From Archaeoglobales archaeon (GTDB lineage Archaea; Halobacteriota; Archaeoglobi; Archaeoglobales; Archaeoglobaceae): 44,310 bases of DNA. Both the position numbers and the translations under genes were made by a program. The notes below the pieces were generated by a model, which saw only the letters and a list, made by a program, of their open reading frames with translations, did no database searches and was not told the DNA's origin. Positions 26,717-35,810 of this stretch are shown here, piece by piece (position 1 is the first letter of the stretch; each line of letters starts with the position of its first letter). The stretch is taken from positions 1 to 44,310 of the forward strand of contig JARQZL010000025.1 in assembly GCA_029984855.1 (NCBI GenBank), written 5' to 3'.

Positions 26717-28012
26717 GTGAGAGGGTTTTGTATCCTAATTCTGCTCCTGATGTGCATGAGTGCCTGTATGAACGTAGCAAAGAGTGAAGTTGTTGTCAGC
26801 GTTAGTGCTGACTACACATTCATATCTTCTGATGTTCTTCAGGATACATTCACACTCACGTTCAAAAACAAGAACGAAAATGCAACATTCTTTACTGCCG
26901 AACTTCCTGTTCAGCTTATTGTTGAGAATTTTACCATCAAAGATATACCCTCTGGGTATCTCAGCCATGAGGTTAAAGTAATTGACGGTAAGAGGCTACT
27001 CTTCCTAAAAATATCAAAACCTCTTGGCCCATTTGAAGAGTACAAAGTGGTAATAGACGGGAAAGTAAGAGGCCTGACAGATTATCTTGGAAATGGAGTT
27101 TACCAGTTTACTGCTCTCGAGTATCCCGATTACTTCAAATCAATAGGAATACCTGTGGATTCAATTCACATATCTGTTATTTTCCCCCAGAAGCTCCTGT
27201 ACATGTACCGCCCGGTATCCGTGAGCTCCAATTCATACATAGACTACGGCATTTACAGCAGTGTACAGAGGGTTGAATGGAACTTTGCAAGCCCGAAGAC
27301 TCAGGTCGTTGCATACATTCAGTTTGAAGAGGTACCCAACTACGTGACTCTGAATGTTATAGGCGCATCCATGGCTATTTTTGCGTTCTTTGCCCTGTTA
27401 TATATGAGTTACCGCTCTGAAAGAAAGTACAGAAAGATGAAGATGCTCACAGGAACGCCATGGGGCGGAAACATAGTTTCAAAAATAAGAGAGATGGTTG
27501 GAAATGCTAAAGAAGAGATTCTAATTTCTTCTCCCCATATATACTACACCGACTGGCTCACCGCCGAGCTCAAGCCGGTAGTGGATAGAGGTGTAAGGGT
27601 GAGGGTGATAACCTGGCCAAGTTATGAAAGAAGGACATTCAGAAGCATAGATGAGGTTCAAGAAGACAGGAAGCAGTATTTTACTCTCAAAAGATTTCTT
27701 GAAATGTTCCCTTCCGGAACTGTAAAGATCAATGATAACATCCATGCAAAACTGGTTATTGTTGATGGAAAGGAGGTTCTCATAACCACTGCAAACCTCA
27801 CCCAAACAGGGCTCTGGGAGAACTATGAAATAGGCTTCTGGGCAGACAATGAAGACCTTGCATCTCAGGCGAAAGAATTTTTTGAAGATGTGTGGAATGC
27901 AGAGGATACAATAGAGCTCAACGAGGAGAGCATCGAACCCAAAGTTGCTTGGGCAGTAATCATGGATATAAAAGAGAGAAGGAGGAAGAAAGAGGATGAA
28001 GGCAATCTTTGA
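26717..28012 (+). CDS. Membrane protein with extracytoplasmic domain and C-terminal PLD-like domain
   Basis: About 431 residues. A hydrophobic leader with lipobox-like MSAC, a beta-rich outer domain (~200 residues), a second membrane helix (NVIGASMAIFAFFALLYMSY), a basic turn, then a phospholipase D-like domain inside: EEILISSPHIYYTDW, and the HKD signature HAKLVIVDGKEVLITTANLTQTG. Only one HKD motif is present, so activity would need a dimer. GTG 26717 is chosen because GATATAAA lies ~25 bases upstream; an ATG at 26621 is open but precedes that promoter. The next gene overlaps by 17 bases. Confidence 0.75.
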   Translation: MRGFCILILLLMCMSACMNVAKSEVVVSVSADYTFISSDVLQDTFTLTFKNKNENATFFTAELPVQLIVENFTIKDIPSGYLSHEVKVIDGKRLLFLKISKPLGPFEEYKVVIDGKVRGLTDYLGNGVYQFTALEYPDYFKSIGIPVDSIHISVIFPQKLLYMYRPVSVSSNSYIDYGIYSSVQRVEWNFASPKTQVVAYIQFEEVPNYVTLNVIGASMAIFAFFALLYMSYRSERKYRKMKMLTGTPWGGNIVSKIREMVGNAKEEILISSPHIYYTDWLTAELKPVVDRGVRVRVITWPSYERRTFRSIDEVQEDRKQYFTLKRFLEMFPSGTVKINDNIHAKLVIVDGKEVLITTANLTQTGLWENYEIGFWADNEDLASQAKEFFEDVWNAEDTIELNEESIEPKVAWAVIMDIKERRRKKEDEGNL

Positions 28013-28961
28013 TGACATAGGCAGCTTCCCTCTTCCCGGGGGAATTACAAGGGAATGGGTCTCTGAGAATGTCAGCACCAAAGAGTATGAAGAACTAATC
28101 CAGCGAACTTTTCTCCTCAAGGCAAAAGTTGTTCAGTGCCCCAACTACCCTCAGTTTCAGGACATGATCGAACAGTTCATGTCGATAATAAGAAATCCGG
28201 AATATCAGGAAGATGCCTACCTCGTCTCCAGAAAACATGCTGTAATCAGGGAGGTTGAGGCAATAAAAGCTATGAATTACAAGAGCGACATAAGGGTCTG
28301 TATAACCGGCCCGTTTGAGCTCTACTACAGGGAGTTCGGAGGAGTGATATATGAGGACATCCTTGAGAACATTGCCATCTCCCTCTCTCGCTTTGCAACA
28401 AATGCAATGAGCCTCAATGTCTGCTCCCTTAGCATAGACGAACCCAGCCTGGGAATAAATCCGGAACTGCAGCCAAGTGCTGAGCAGCTCAGGCTTGCAT
28501 ATGAACCTTTCAGCTTTGATGTGGACATTCAGATTCATCTCCACTCTCCTCTCTACTACACTCAGCTTCTGGAGGTTGAGGAGATAGATGTCTTTGGGGT
28601 TGAGGCTGCAAGAGATGAGAAAGTCCTTGAATTCATCGATGAAGAAGAGCTCTCATCTGCTGGAAAGAGAATTAGAACCGGTGTAGCGAGAAGTGATATA
28701 GATTCGATCATTGCAGAATTCAACGCAAAACACAACGTAAATGCCTGGAAAGACGCAGAACTCTCCGTGAAAGCCGTGAATGAAATTGAAAATGTGGAAA
28801 TTATAAAGAAAAGGATTGAAAAGGCTTACGATAAATTTGGAGACATGCTTGCATACGTTGGTCCGGACTGTGGCCTGTTCAGCTTTCCGACTCAGGAGAG
28901 TGCTTTAAAGTTGCTTGAGAACGTAAGAAGAGCTCTTGAGGTGTTGGAATGGATTACCTGA
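27996..28961 (+). CDS. Core methionine synthase (MetE C-terminal-like)
   Basis: 321 residues, half the size of bacterial MetE and matching only its catalytic domain. Blocks: DDIGSFPLPGG, YPQFQDMIEQF, ITGPFELYYREFGG, LSIDEPSLGINP, IQIHLHSPLYY, VEAARDEK, YVGPDCGLFSFP. Short archaeal and bacterial forms use methylcobalamin or a corrinoid protein rather than folate as methyl donor (family knowledge). The zinc site seems to have His-x-His where E. coli MetE has His-x-Cys; the Glu (VEAARD) and final Cys (PDCG) are present. Overlaps the PLD-like gene and marC. Confidence 0.85.
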   Translation: MKAIFDDIGSFPLPGGITREWVSENVSTKEYEELIQRTFLLKAKVVQCPNYPQFQDMIEQFMSIIRNPEYQEDAYLVSRKHAVIREVEAIKAMNYKSDIRVCITGPFELYYREFGGVIYEDILENIAISLSRFATNAMSLNVCSLSIDEPSLGINPELQPSAEQLRLAYEPFSFDVDIQIHLHSPLYYTQLLEVEEIDVFGVEAARDEKVLEFIDEEELSSAGKRIRTGVARSDIDSIIAEFNAKHNVNAWKDAELSVKAVNEIENVEIIKKRIEKAYDKFGDMLAYVGPDCGLFSFPTQESALKLLENVRRALEVLEWIT

Positions 28962-29578
28962 GCTTCTTCGCTACTTGCTTTACCACTCTCTTTGTTATAA
29001 TCGATCCGCCTGGCAACATACCATTTTATATTGCTCTGACAGAGGGGTTGCCGGAGGAGGTAAGGGAGAGGGTGTCGAAGAGAGCAACAGTGATTGCCGC
29101 AACCCTTCTGATATTTATAACTCTCACAGGTGGGGTCATTCTCAGGTTCTTCGGTGTCTCCGTTGATGGCCTCAGAATTGCTGGTGGCATTCTCATGTTT
29201 CTTGTTGCATATGATATTCTGAAGGGAAGGGTTACAAGAGAGAAGTACACGAAGAGGGGTATTGAGAGCAGAGATATAGACAGTCTTGCTGTTTTTCCCA
29301 TGGCTCTTCCACTCTACACTGGCCCGGGTTCTATCACCGCCGCAATAGTCCTTGCTTCCGAGGTAAAAGATGTAGCAGGCATGCTTTCGATAGTGCTCAG
29401 CGTCGCATTAATATATGTTGTAGTGAGACTCACTCATATATACAGTGAACAGATACTGCATGTCCTCGGAAGAAGTGGTGCGGATATAGTTGCAAGAGTT
29501 ATGGCGATATTTCTCGCTGCAATAGCCGTGGAATATGTCACACAGGGAATAGCCGGGAAGTTTACAAGTTTGAGGTGA
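28949..29578 (+). CDS. MarC family (UPF0056) membrane protein
   Basis: 209 residues with six hydrophobic segments. VIIDPPGNIPFYIALTEG, GGIILRFF-like segment (GGVILRFFGVSVDGLRIAGGILMF) and FPMALPLYTGPGSITA are typical of MarC. The family's transport role is unproven. The start overlaps the MetE end by 13 bases. Confidence 0.92.
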   Translation: MDYLSFFATCFTTLFVIIDPPGNIPFYIALTEGLPEEVRERVSKRATVIAATLLIFITLTGGVILRFFGVSVDGLRIAGGILMFLVAYDILKGRVTREKYTKRGIESRDIDSLAVFPMALPLYTGPGSITAAIVLASEVKDVAGMLSIVLSVALIYVVVRLTHIYSEQILHVLGRSGADIVARVMAIFLAAIAVEYVTQGIAGKFTSLR

Positions 29579-29584
29579 ACTTGT

Positions 29585-30013
29585 ATGCGGTGCAAGCCTG
29601 CCGTGGGCGTTGGAGCCGTAATTGTCAAAGACGGGAAAATCCTGCTGGTTAAAAGAGCAAACGAGCCCAAGAGATTAAAGTGGTCCATACCCGGGGGTCT
29701 GGTGAACGAGGGTGAAACTCTCGCAGAGGCTTTGAAAAGAGAAATAATGGAGGAATGCGGGCTTGAAATAAGTGTTGGTGATGTTGCATGCGTGAGTGAG
29801 GAGATAGTCACTGAAGATGGCGAAATAAAATTTCACTATGTTATAATAGACTTCTACGCAGAGATTACAGGAGGTAATCTGGAGGTTGGCAGCGACGCTC
29901 TCGAAGCGAGGTGGGTTGATATTAACGAGCTGAATGAGCTTGACATCCTCGATTTTGTAAGAAAACTCGTTGAAAGAATCAAAACGGGAGACAGAAAAAT
30001 GTATCTCAGGTGA
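29585..30013 (+). CDS. Nudix hydrolase
   Basis: 142 residues. The Nudix box G-x5-E-x7-R-E-x2-E-E-x-G is seen as GGLVNEGETLAEALKREIMEECGL. VGVGAVIVKDGKILLVKRANEP and YVIIDFYAEI, then ARWVDINEL, look like ADP-ribose or nucleotide pyrophosphatases. The exact substrate is unknown. Last gene of the PLD/MetE/MarC run; it ends three bases from convergent hef. Confidence 0.9.
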   Translation: MRCKPAVGVGAVIVKDGKILLVKRANEPKRLKWSIPGGLVNEGETLAEALKREIMEECGLEISVGDVACVSEEIVTEDGEIKFHYVIIDFYAEITGGNLEVGSDALEARWVDINELNELDILDFVRKLVERIKTGDRKMYLR

Positions 30014-30016
30014 CGA

Positions 30017-32290
30017 CTAAACCTCAAGTCTGTCAGCTTCGCTGTAGGGAGTTGTCATAAGCCTCTTTATCCGCTCTGCAGTCTTCTTTCCTATTTTTGG
30101 AACCTCAATAAGCTCTTCTTCGCTTGCAGTTGCAATTCTCTCTATTGTTTGAAAATGCTCCAGCAGATTTCTTGCGATTACCGGTCCGATATTGGACATT
30201 GCAGAAACAACGTATTCCTGCATCTCCCTGAGTGTTTTCTTTGTCTTTCCAGCATGTAGAATGACTTCTCTGCCCCTGAGTTCCTGCTCTCTTCTCGCAA
30301 GCATTGCTATAAATCCTGCCGTCTCATCGCTGTTTCCCGTCTGCACTACTGGAATTCCTATATCCACCGCTATTGCAGCAAGTGCTCCTCTTATTGCATT
30401 CGGATTAAGCCTGCCGTAGAGATTGCCCTCAATTATAAGAAGCGGCCTCAAATAGTGCTTCTTCAGCCTTATAAGCTGTGAGAAGATATCTCTGTCCCTG
30501 TTTACTATACTCTCCACAAAGTCTTCACCCGTCTTTCTTTCTATTGCAACCCTGTCACTCACAACGTAGTCTGCCACTTCTAAGTTTTTTACTTTAACAG
30601 ACAAACCCAGTCTGGATAGCTTTTTTGCAATTCCCGAGCTCGACTCTCTTGAATCCACATAAACAGTGGTGGCGCTTTTAACGATTCCCTCTTCAATAAT
30701 CTGTGAAAAATCTTCAAGATTTGCCTGCCCCTGCTTTATATCATTCTTAAGCTCGTAGAGCTTTGCATACATTGTTTTCTCCTTCCTCGTGCTCGACCAG
30801 TAATATGCCTCATCTCTCGTCCCTTTCGTAATCAGAACAACAATCTTCCCTTCTCTCGTTCTTCCCGTCCTTCCCTTACGCTGAATTGCCCTTATTTCTG
30901 AAGGAACAGCTTCATAAAAAACGACGAGGTCTGTAGATGGAATATCAAGCCCCTCCTCTCCAACAGAGGTTGCAACGAGGACGCTTATTTCATCTTCCCT
31001 GAACTTCTCAATGGTTTTAACCTGCTCTTTCTGGCTCATTCCCTTCCTATCAAATCTTTTTGCCTGCCCAACAAACCTTGAAACAGATATACCTTCATTC
31101 CTGAGCTCCTCTTCAATAACCCTCACGGTATCCCGGAAATTTGTGAAAACTATAATTCTCGAGTCTGGTTTTGCATCAAGCTGTTTTTTTATGATCTCTT
31201 TAAGCTTCTGAAGCTTTGGATGATTCGCCCTGCACACAGCAGCCTTTGCAATTGCCTCCCTGAAAACCGGATCACCTGCGATACTCCTTGCAGCCTTGCT
31301 ACCTCCCTTTGCCCTTGCTTCTTTCATGAGTCTTTTGAAATATTCTTTCAACGCATCCAGTCCCTGAGTTTCGATGAGTTCAACCCCATGCTGGATTTTG
31401 AGAACTTCAGCGAGGATCGAGACGGCCTCAAAGAGATTCGAATTCCCAGTTTCGGCAGCTTCAGCCTGAATACTCTCCTGAAGCATAAGAAGGTCTCTCT
31501 TGCTCAGCCCTTCCGCACTTATTCCGAGTCTTGCAAGCCTTTTGAATCTTAACTTTAAAGCTTCGTTCAGCTTCTGTCTGACTGTTTTGAGCTCTTCTGG
31601 CATCTCCACTTTCACCCACTCTACTTTCCTGGCAAAGATATACGGCTTTACATCTGCATCACTTTCAGTTCTGATTTCGACCTCATCAATGCCCAGATTT
31701 TTCATGACTTGCCTGATCCTTTCAGCATCACTCCCCGGACTTGCGGTTATGGCGAGTATTAGTGGATTCTTTGCTTCTCTGCGGTAACGCTCAGCAATGT
31801 AGACATACGCATACTCTCCAACAGCTCTATGGGCTTCATCAAATGTTACGTGAACGACATCTTCGAGAGAAATTCTTCCGGCTATAAGGTCGTTCTCAAC
31901 AACCTGTGGAGTGGAAACTATCAGCCTTGCTTTCTTCCAGAGCTGCGCCCTCTTCTCAGGAGGTACTTCACCACTCAATGTGATTATTTCACTGTCCTCA
32001 ACCTCAAGATGTTTTCTGAAAAATTCTGCATGCTGCTCGACGAGAGGTTTGGTTGGAGCAAGGATCAAGGCTTTCCCTTCGTCATTGTGCAGGCGGGAGG
32101 CTATTACCAAGAGAGCTACTGCAGTCTTACCCAGCCCCGTAGGCAGAACAACAAGGGTATTGCGCATTAATGCCGTCGCTGCAATTGACATCTGGTAGGT
32201 TCTTCTCTCAACTGTGTTCTCTTTTATCAGCGGATGGGAAACATACTCCACATTAGAAATCTGCGCATCCTTGATAATATTTGCTGCCAT
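30017..32290 (-). CDS. hef: Hef helicase-nuclease (XPF/FANCM family)
   Basis: 757 residues, full length. SF2 helicase: LPTGLGKTAVA (motif I), FDEAHR (II), ITASPG (III), EEGLDIPSTDLVVFYEAVP and QRKGRTGRTREGKI (V-VI). Then an ERCC4 nuclease: YVDSRESSSGI, VADYVVSDRVAIERKTGEDF (the ERK-x3-D active site), and a C-terminal helix-hairpin-helix pair (ISNIGPVIARNLLEHF-like, VPKIGKKTAERI). It processes stalled forks. ATG 32290 or 32293. Divergent from the KaiC-like gene. Confidence 0.96.
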   Translation of the reverse strand: MAANIIKDAQISNVEYVSHPLIKENTVERRTYQMSIAATALMRNTLVVLPTGLGKTAVALLVIASRLHNDEGKALILAPTKPLVEQHAEFFRKHLEVEDSEIITLSGEVPPEKRAQLWKKARLIVSTPQVVENDLIAGRISLEDVVHVTFDEAHRAVGEYAYVYIAERYRREAKNPLILAITASPGSDAERIRQVMKNLGIDEVEIRTESDADVKPYIFARKVEWVKVEMPEELKTVRQKLNEALKLRFKRLARLGISAEGLSKRDLLMLQESIQAEAAETGNSNLFEAVSILAEVLKIQHGVELIETQGLDALKEYFKRLMKEARAKGGSKAARSIAGDPVFREAIAKAAVCRANHPKLQKLKEIIKKQLDAKPDSRIIVFTNFRDTVRVIEEELRNEGISVSRFVGQAKRFDRKGMSQKEQVKTIEKFREDEISVLVATSVGEEGLDIPSTDLVVFYEAVPSEIRAIQRKGRTGRTREGKIVVLITKGTRDEAYYWSSTRKEKTMYAKLYELKNDIKQGQANLEDFSQIIEEGIVKSATTVYVDSRESSSGIAKKLSRLGLSVKVKNLEVADYVVSDRVAIERKTGEDFVESIVNRDRDIFSQLIRLKKHYLRPLLIIEGNLYGRLNPNAIRGALAAIAVDIGIPVVQTGNSDETAGFIAMLARREQELRGREVILHAGKTKKTLREMQEYVVSAMSNIGPVIARNLLEHFQTIERIATASEEELIEVPKIGKKTAERIKRLMTTPYSEADRLEV

Positions 32291-32340
32291 CATTACAGAA
32301 CCGAAGATTACAAATATGACTTATGGTTACTATAATTATT

Positions 32341-32994
32341 ATGCCAAAATTCAACGGAAGAGCACCAACCGGGATAGACAGGCTTGACGAGATCCTGAAA
32401 GGAGGTATCCCTGTTCCATCTCTTGTGCTCATTCTCGGTGATGTTGGGACAGGTAAGAGCGTTATATGCCAGCAATTCATCTATAAACAGGCTATAATGG
32501 GTCATGCAAGCGTTTATTTCTGCATAGACCACCCGCCGGAAGATGTAAGGGAAAATATGAAAAGCCTTGGCTGGAACGTGGAAGAACTCGAGAGAGACGG
32601 ACTTGTATACTTTGCTGACCTCTTTCTTGGAAGAGGATACGATATAGACTACATATGCCCCTCTATTGAAAAGCATGTGAGGGAGGCCGACAGGTTTGTA
32701 ATTGACTCCATATCATCAATTGCATTCATCTACGGTGAAAAGCTAACCTACGAGCTCCTTCAAAAAATACAGGCATGGAACAGAGAGAGCAGAGGTGTTG
32801 GAATAATAAACGCCGTTCGGGGCATGCACAGCAACAGCTTTGAAGTTGCAGTTCAGCAGGCATGCAGTAACGTGATAATTCTGGAGATGAAAACAAGTGG
32901 TAGATTCCTCAGAGTTATGAAGACCACAAGAACTTCCCATATGACAGAAGAGTTCGGTGTTGAAATAGACGAGGCAGGAATAAGGCTTCTTTAG
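32341..32994 (+). CDS. KaiC-like RecA-superfamily ATPase
   Basis: 217 residues from MPKFNGRAPTGIDRLDEILKGGIP. Walker A GDVGTGKS, Walker B FVIDSISSIAF. KaiC-domain proteins in archaea are signalling or regulatory ATPases; here a single domain is present with no partner domain. An upstream TATGACTTATGG and a short gap to ATG 32341 suggest a leaderless start. Back-to-back with hef. Confidence 0.85.
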   Translation: MPKFNGRAPTGIDRLDEILKGGIPVPSLVLILGDVGTGKSVICQQFIYKQAIMGHASVYFCIDHPPEDVRENMKSLGWNVEELERDGLVYFADLFLGRGYDIDYICPSIEKHVREADRFVIDSISSIAFIYGEKLTYELLQKIQAWNRESRGVGIINAVRGMHSNSFEVAVQQACSNVIILEMKTSGRFLRVMKTTRTSHMTEEFGVEIDEAGIRLL

Positions 32995-33041
32995 CGAATG
33001 TTTTAAGTCACAGCCTGATTAAAACCCTGAGTGCAAAACTC

Positions 33042-33049
33042 TTTTAAAC
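33042..33049 (+). promoter_or_regulatory. TATA box of the YhbY-S19e-FtsY operon
   Basis: TTTTAAAC about 25-30 bases before ATG 33075 and 18 before ATG 33063. It should drive the long ribosome/SRP gene run. Confidence 0.45.
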
Positions 33050-33062
33050 AGGTTGTCGAGTT

Positions 33063-33314
33063 ATGCTTGATAAAATGACGGGCAACTCAATGGACAGGGT
33101 GGTGGCGATTAACGTCGGAAAAAGAGGGTTGACGGAAAATCTAATAAATGAGATAAACTTCCAGCTTGAAAAGCGAGGTATTGTAAAGGTTAAAATGCTC
33201 CACAATTTCCGGGGCACAAGCTATAAAGGAGAGCTTGCCCGCCAGATAGCTTCAAAAGTGAAGGGCAGGCTTGTCAGCCTTAAAGGGTTTGTACTGACCT
33301 TCGAGAGGTGTTAA
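33063..33314 (+). CDS. YhbY/CRS1-like RNA-binding protein
   Basis: 83 residues. [31 protein letters not shown] is the CRM/YhbY fold with its conserved GK-x-GLT loop; the [16 protein letters not shown] part follows. Such proteins bind rRNA in ribosome assembly. ATG 33063, 33075 and 33090 are all possible; the TATA spacing slightly favours 33075. First gene of the ribosomal operon. Confidence 0.85.
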   Translation: MLDKMTGNSMDRVVAINVGKRGLTENLINEINFQLEKRGIVKVKMLHNFRGTSYKGELARQIASKVKGRLVSLKGFVLTFERC

Positions 33315-33316
33315 TA

Positions 33317-33766
33317 ATGGCAACTGTATATGATGTTCCAGCAGATATGCTAATCAGGCACGTAGCGGAGAAGTTGAAGGAAATGGAGGAGTTTAAGCCT
33401 CCTGAATGGGCAGGATTTGTGAAAACTGGCGTACACAAGGAGCGTTCTCCTGAGCAGAAAGAATGGTGGTATGTGAGAGTGGCGGCAATATTCAGAAAGG
33501 TTTACACTGACGGCCCGGTGGGTATTGAAAGGCTGAGGACTGCGTATGGGGGGAGGGAAAGAAGGGGAGCCAAACGCCCGAGGTTCCGGAAGGGGAGTGG
33601 TTCCATTATAAGCGAGGCCCTCCAGCAACTGGAGAAAGCTGGCTTTGTCACAAAAACGAGTGAGGGAAGAATGGTTACATCAGCAGGCAGATCTTTTCTT
33701 GACAGAATGGCAAGCGAGCTGCATAAAGAGCTTGTTAAGCAGATCCCGGCTCTTGCAAAGTACTGA
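33317..33766 (+). CDS. rps19e: 30S ribosomal protein S19e
   Basis: 149 residues: [79 protein letters not shown]. Complete and normal. ATG 33317 follows GAGGTG. Overlap of the longer frame with YhbY is not needed. Confidence 0.97.
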   Translation: MATVYDVPADMLIRHVAEKLKEMEEFKPPEWAGFVKTGVHKERSPEQKEWWYVRVAAIFRKVYTDGPVGIERLRTAYGGRERRGAKRPRFRKGSGSIISEALQQLEKAGFVTKTSEGRMVTSAGRSFLDRMASELHKELVKQIPALAKY

Positions 33767-33775
33767 GGTGAGAAT

Positions 33776-34111
33776 ATGGATGAGCTCGAAGAAATCAGGC
33801 GGAGAAGGCTTATGGAAATACAGGCACAGAAGCAGCGTGAACTTGAAGAATTGCAGAGGCAGCAAGAGCTGCAGAAGCAGATAGAAGCGCAGAAAAAAGC
33901 AATACTGAGAACCATTCTTGAGCCGGAAGCCAGGGAAAGGCTTTCGAGGGTGAAACTCGCACATCCAGAAATTGCAGAGGCAGTGGAGAACCAGCTTATA
34001 GCTCTTGCCCAGTCCGGAAGGCTGAAAACCAAAATCAGCGATGAAATGCTGAAGGAAATTCTCAAAAGAGCGTTGCCCAAAAGAAGAGAGCCCAAAATCA
34101 TCAGGAAGTGA
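33776..34111 (+). CDS. PDCD5-family DNA-binding protein
   Basis: 111 residues: a Glu/Gln/Arg-rich coiled helix (1-45), then [34 protein letters not shown]-type core ([15 protein letters not shown]). Matches COG2118, archaeal PDCD5/TFAR19 homologues, three-helix proteins with nucleic acid affinity. Preceded by GAGGTGAG. Its usual place between S19e and L39e is kept. Confidence 0.94.
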   Translation: MDELEEIRRRRLMEIQAQKQRELEELQRQQELQKQIEAQKKAILRTILEPEARERLSRVKLAHPEIAEAVENQLIALAQSGRLKTKISDEMLKEILKRALPKRREPKIIRK

Positions 34112-34115
34112 TTTT

Positions 34116-34268
34116 ATGGGTAAAAAGACCATAGGTGTTAAAAAAAGGCTTGCAAAGTTTCAGAAGCAGAACAGAAGGGCTCCAGTGTGGATAACCCTCA
34201 AGACCAAGAGAAGAGTTTTTGCAAGCCCAAAGAGGAGGCACTGGAGAATTACGAAGCTTAAGGTGTGA
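34116..34268 (+). CDS. rpl39e: 50S ribosomal protein L39e
   Basis: 50 residues starting [19 protein letters not shown], then [16 protein letters not shown] and [11 protein letters not shown]. The small basic protein that lines the exit tunnel. Starts five bases after PDCD5. The stop TGA overlaps a possible L31e ATG. Confidence 0.96.
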   Translation: MGKKTIGVKKRLAKFQKQNRRAPVWITLKTKRRVFASPKRRHWRITKLKV

Positions 34269-34273
34269 TGACC

Positions 34274-34540
34274 ATGGCGAAAATAGTGGTTGAAAGAGTT
34301 TATTCACTCAGGCTGAAACACAAGATGAAAAGATACCCGAGGTGGCTCAGAGCTAAAAAAGCTGCAAAATACGTCAGGAATTTTCTGAGCAAGCGCATGA
34401 AAGCTGAAATAGAGAATATAAAGATAGATGCAAGCATAAACGAAAAAATATGGGAAAAGGGCTGTGAGAAACCACCTGCAAGAATAAAGGTCAGGGCTGT
34501 AAAATTTGATGACGGCATAGTTGAGGCAGAACTTGCTTAG
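34274..34540 (+). CDS. rpl31e: 50S ribosomal protein L31e
   Basis: 88 residues: MAKIVVERVYSLRLKHKMKR, RAKKAAKYVRNFLSKRM, INEKIWEKGCEKPPARIKVRA, IVEAELA. Family-like start at ATG 34274; an in-frame GTG at 34265 and ATG at 34268 lie upstream. Complete. Confidence 0.95.
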   Translation: MAKIVVERVYSLRLKHKMKRYPRWLRAKKAAKYVRNFLSKRMKAEIENIKIDASINEKIWEKGCEKPPARIKVRAVKFDDGIVEAELA

Positions 34541-34541
34541 C

Positions 34542-35192
34542 ATGCTCGCCATAAGAGGTAACCCTCTGATAGGTCTTTACATCCGGGTTAATGAGGGCAC
34601 AGCGATACTTGGTGTAAGGAATGGCTACGCAGAACAAATGCTCAGAGATGTGCTCAATGTGGATGTGGTTGTAACAACGATTGGTGGTTCGGAGCTCGTG
34701 GGAGCAATGGCAGCAGCAAACTCGAATGGAGTGGTTGTAAGCGATCGCACAACCACGAAGGAGATAGAGAAACTCAACAGGGTCTTTGATGTCCACGTAA
34801 TCGAGACATACATGACGTGCCTCGGAAACATTGTCTGCGTCAATGACTCTGGAGCAATAATACATCCTGATGCTCCCAACGGCCTTATTGAGAAAGTAAG
34901 TAAGGCTCTGGACGTTGGTGTTGCAAAGGGTACGATAGGCGGGATAAAAACAACAGGGATGGCTGCAGTTGTTACCAACAGGGGCGGATTGCTCAATCCA
35001 AACGCCAATGAATGGGAGATAAAGAAAGTGGAAGAGTTCCTTCACATAGAAGTCGAACTCGGAACAGTAAACTTCGGTCATGATATGGTTGGAACAGGGC
35101 TTGTTGCAAACACCAAAGGATATATAGCCGGTAGAGATACCACAGGTTACGAACTTGGAGTTATCGAAGAAGCCCTGGGCTTTGTGGGGTGA
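34542..35192 (+). CDS. eif6: Ribosome anti-association factor aIF6
   Basis: 216 residues, the five-fold pseudo-symmetric aIF6: NPLIGLYIRVNE, VTTIGGSELVGAMAAANSNG, VCVNDSGAIIHPDA, GTIGGIKTTGMAAVVTNRGGLLNP, GHDMVGTGLVANTKGYIAG. Binds the large subunit and prevents premature joining. ATG 34542 directly follows the L31e stop; TTG 34521 overlaps it and is unlikely. Confidence 0.96.
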   Translation: MLAIRGNPLIGLYIRVNEGTAILGVRNGYAEQMLRDVLNVDVVVTTIGGSELVGAMAAANSNGVVVSDRTTTKEIEKLNRVFDVHVIETYMTCLGNIVCVNDSGAIIHPDAPNGLIEKVSKALDVGVAKGTIGGIKTTGMAAVVTNRGGLLNPNANEWEIKKVEEFLHIEVELGTVNFGHDMVGTGLVANTKGYIAGRDTTGYELGVIEEALGFVG

Positions 35193-35196
35193 TAAA

Positions 35197-35370
35197 ATGT
35201 TTGAAGTTGTTGGAACATTTAGGGCTGGAAAGGAGTGGAAAAAATTCAAAAAAGTGGTAAACGCTCACAACGAAAGATTTGCTGCAGAGAAAGTCTATTC
35301 TCTTCTCGGGAGCAATCATAAGGTCAAAAGATCTCTTATCAGGATTGAAGGTATACGGAAGGTAGAGTGA
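35197..35370 (+). CDS. rplX: 50S ribosomal protein L18Ae (LX)
   Basis: 57 residues from MFEVVGTFRAGKEWKKFKK, then AAEKVYSLLGSNHKVKRSLIRIEGI. The short archaeal LX corresponds to one domain of eukaryotic L18a. GGGGTGATAAA precedes ATG 35197. Always found between aIF6 and prefoldin alpha in many archaea. Confidence 0.95.
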   Translation: MFEVVGTFRAGKEWKKFKKVVNAHNERFAAEKVYSLLGSNHKVKRSLIRIEGIRKVE

Positions 35371-35371
35371 T

Positions 35372-35809
35372 ATGGCAAGCGAAGAAGCTACAAAAAAGAT
35401 ACAGGAAAGGCTTTACATTCTCCAGCAACTGCAAAATGAGGGGGAGGCAATTCAGAGAAAAATTGTCGAACTTGAAGTTGTACAGTCGGAACTCGACAGG
35501 ACTATAGAAAGCCTCGAATACTTTGATTCTCTTGATGGAAGCGTTGAAGCATTGATGAACCTCGGGGGAGGAGTTTTTGCCTACGTCGATGTGAAGGATT
35601 CAAGAAAGATGCTTGTTGATGTTGGGGCAGGAGTTATAGTGGAGAAAGAAGTTAAAGGTGCAATAGAAACGCTGAAGAAAAAGAAAGAGAAAGTCCGGCA
35701 GAGCGTTGTAAGACTTGAGCAGGCGATTCAGCAGATTGCGGCTCAGGCTGAAAAAATCCAAGCTGAAATAGCGGAAATGGTAAAAGAGGCAAAAGAACGG
35801 GAAAAGTGA
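35372..35809 (+). CDS. pfdA: Prefoldin alpha subunit
   Basis: 145 residues. Two coiled-coil arms (1-50 and 95-145) flank the beta-hairpin region VFAYVDVKDSRKMLVDVGAGVIVEKE. Forms the hexameric chaperone with prefoldin beta. One base separates it from L18Ae. Confidence 0.95.
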   Translation: MASEEATKKIQERLYILQQLQNEGEAIQRKIVELEVVQSELDRTIESLEYFDSLDGSVEALMNLGGGVFAYVDVKDSRKMLVDVGAGVIVEKEVKGAIETLKKKKEKVRQSVVRLEQAIQQIAAQAEKIQAEIAEMVKEAKEREK

Positions 35810-35810
35810 C

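Noticed and set aside
33502-34132. Long minus-strand frames opposite S19e and PDCD5
   Set aside because: Shadows of the charged plus-strand genes; Ser/Phe/Leu-rich composition with no motif.
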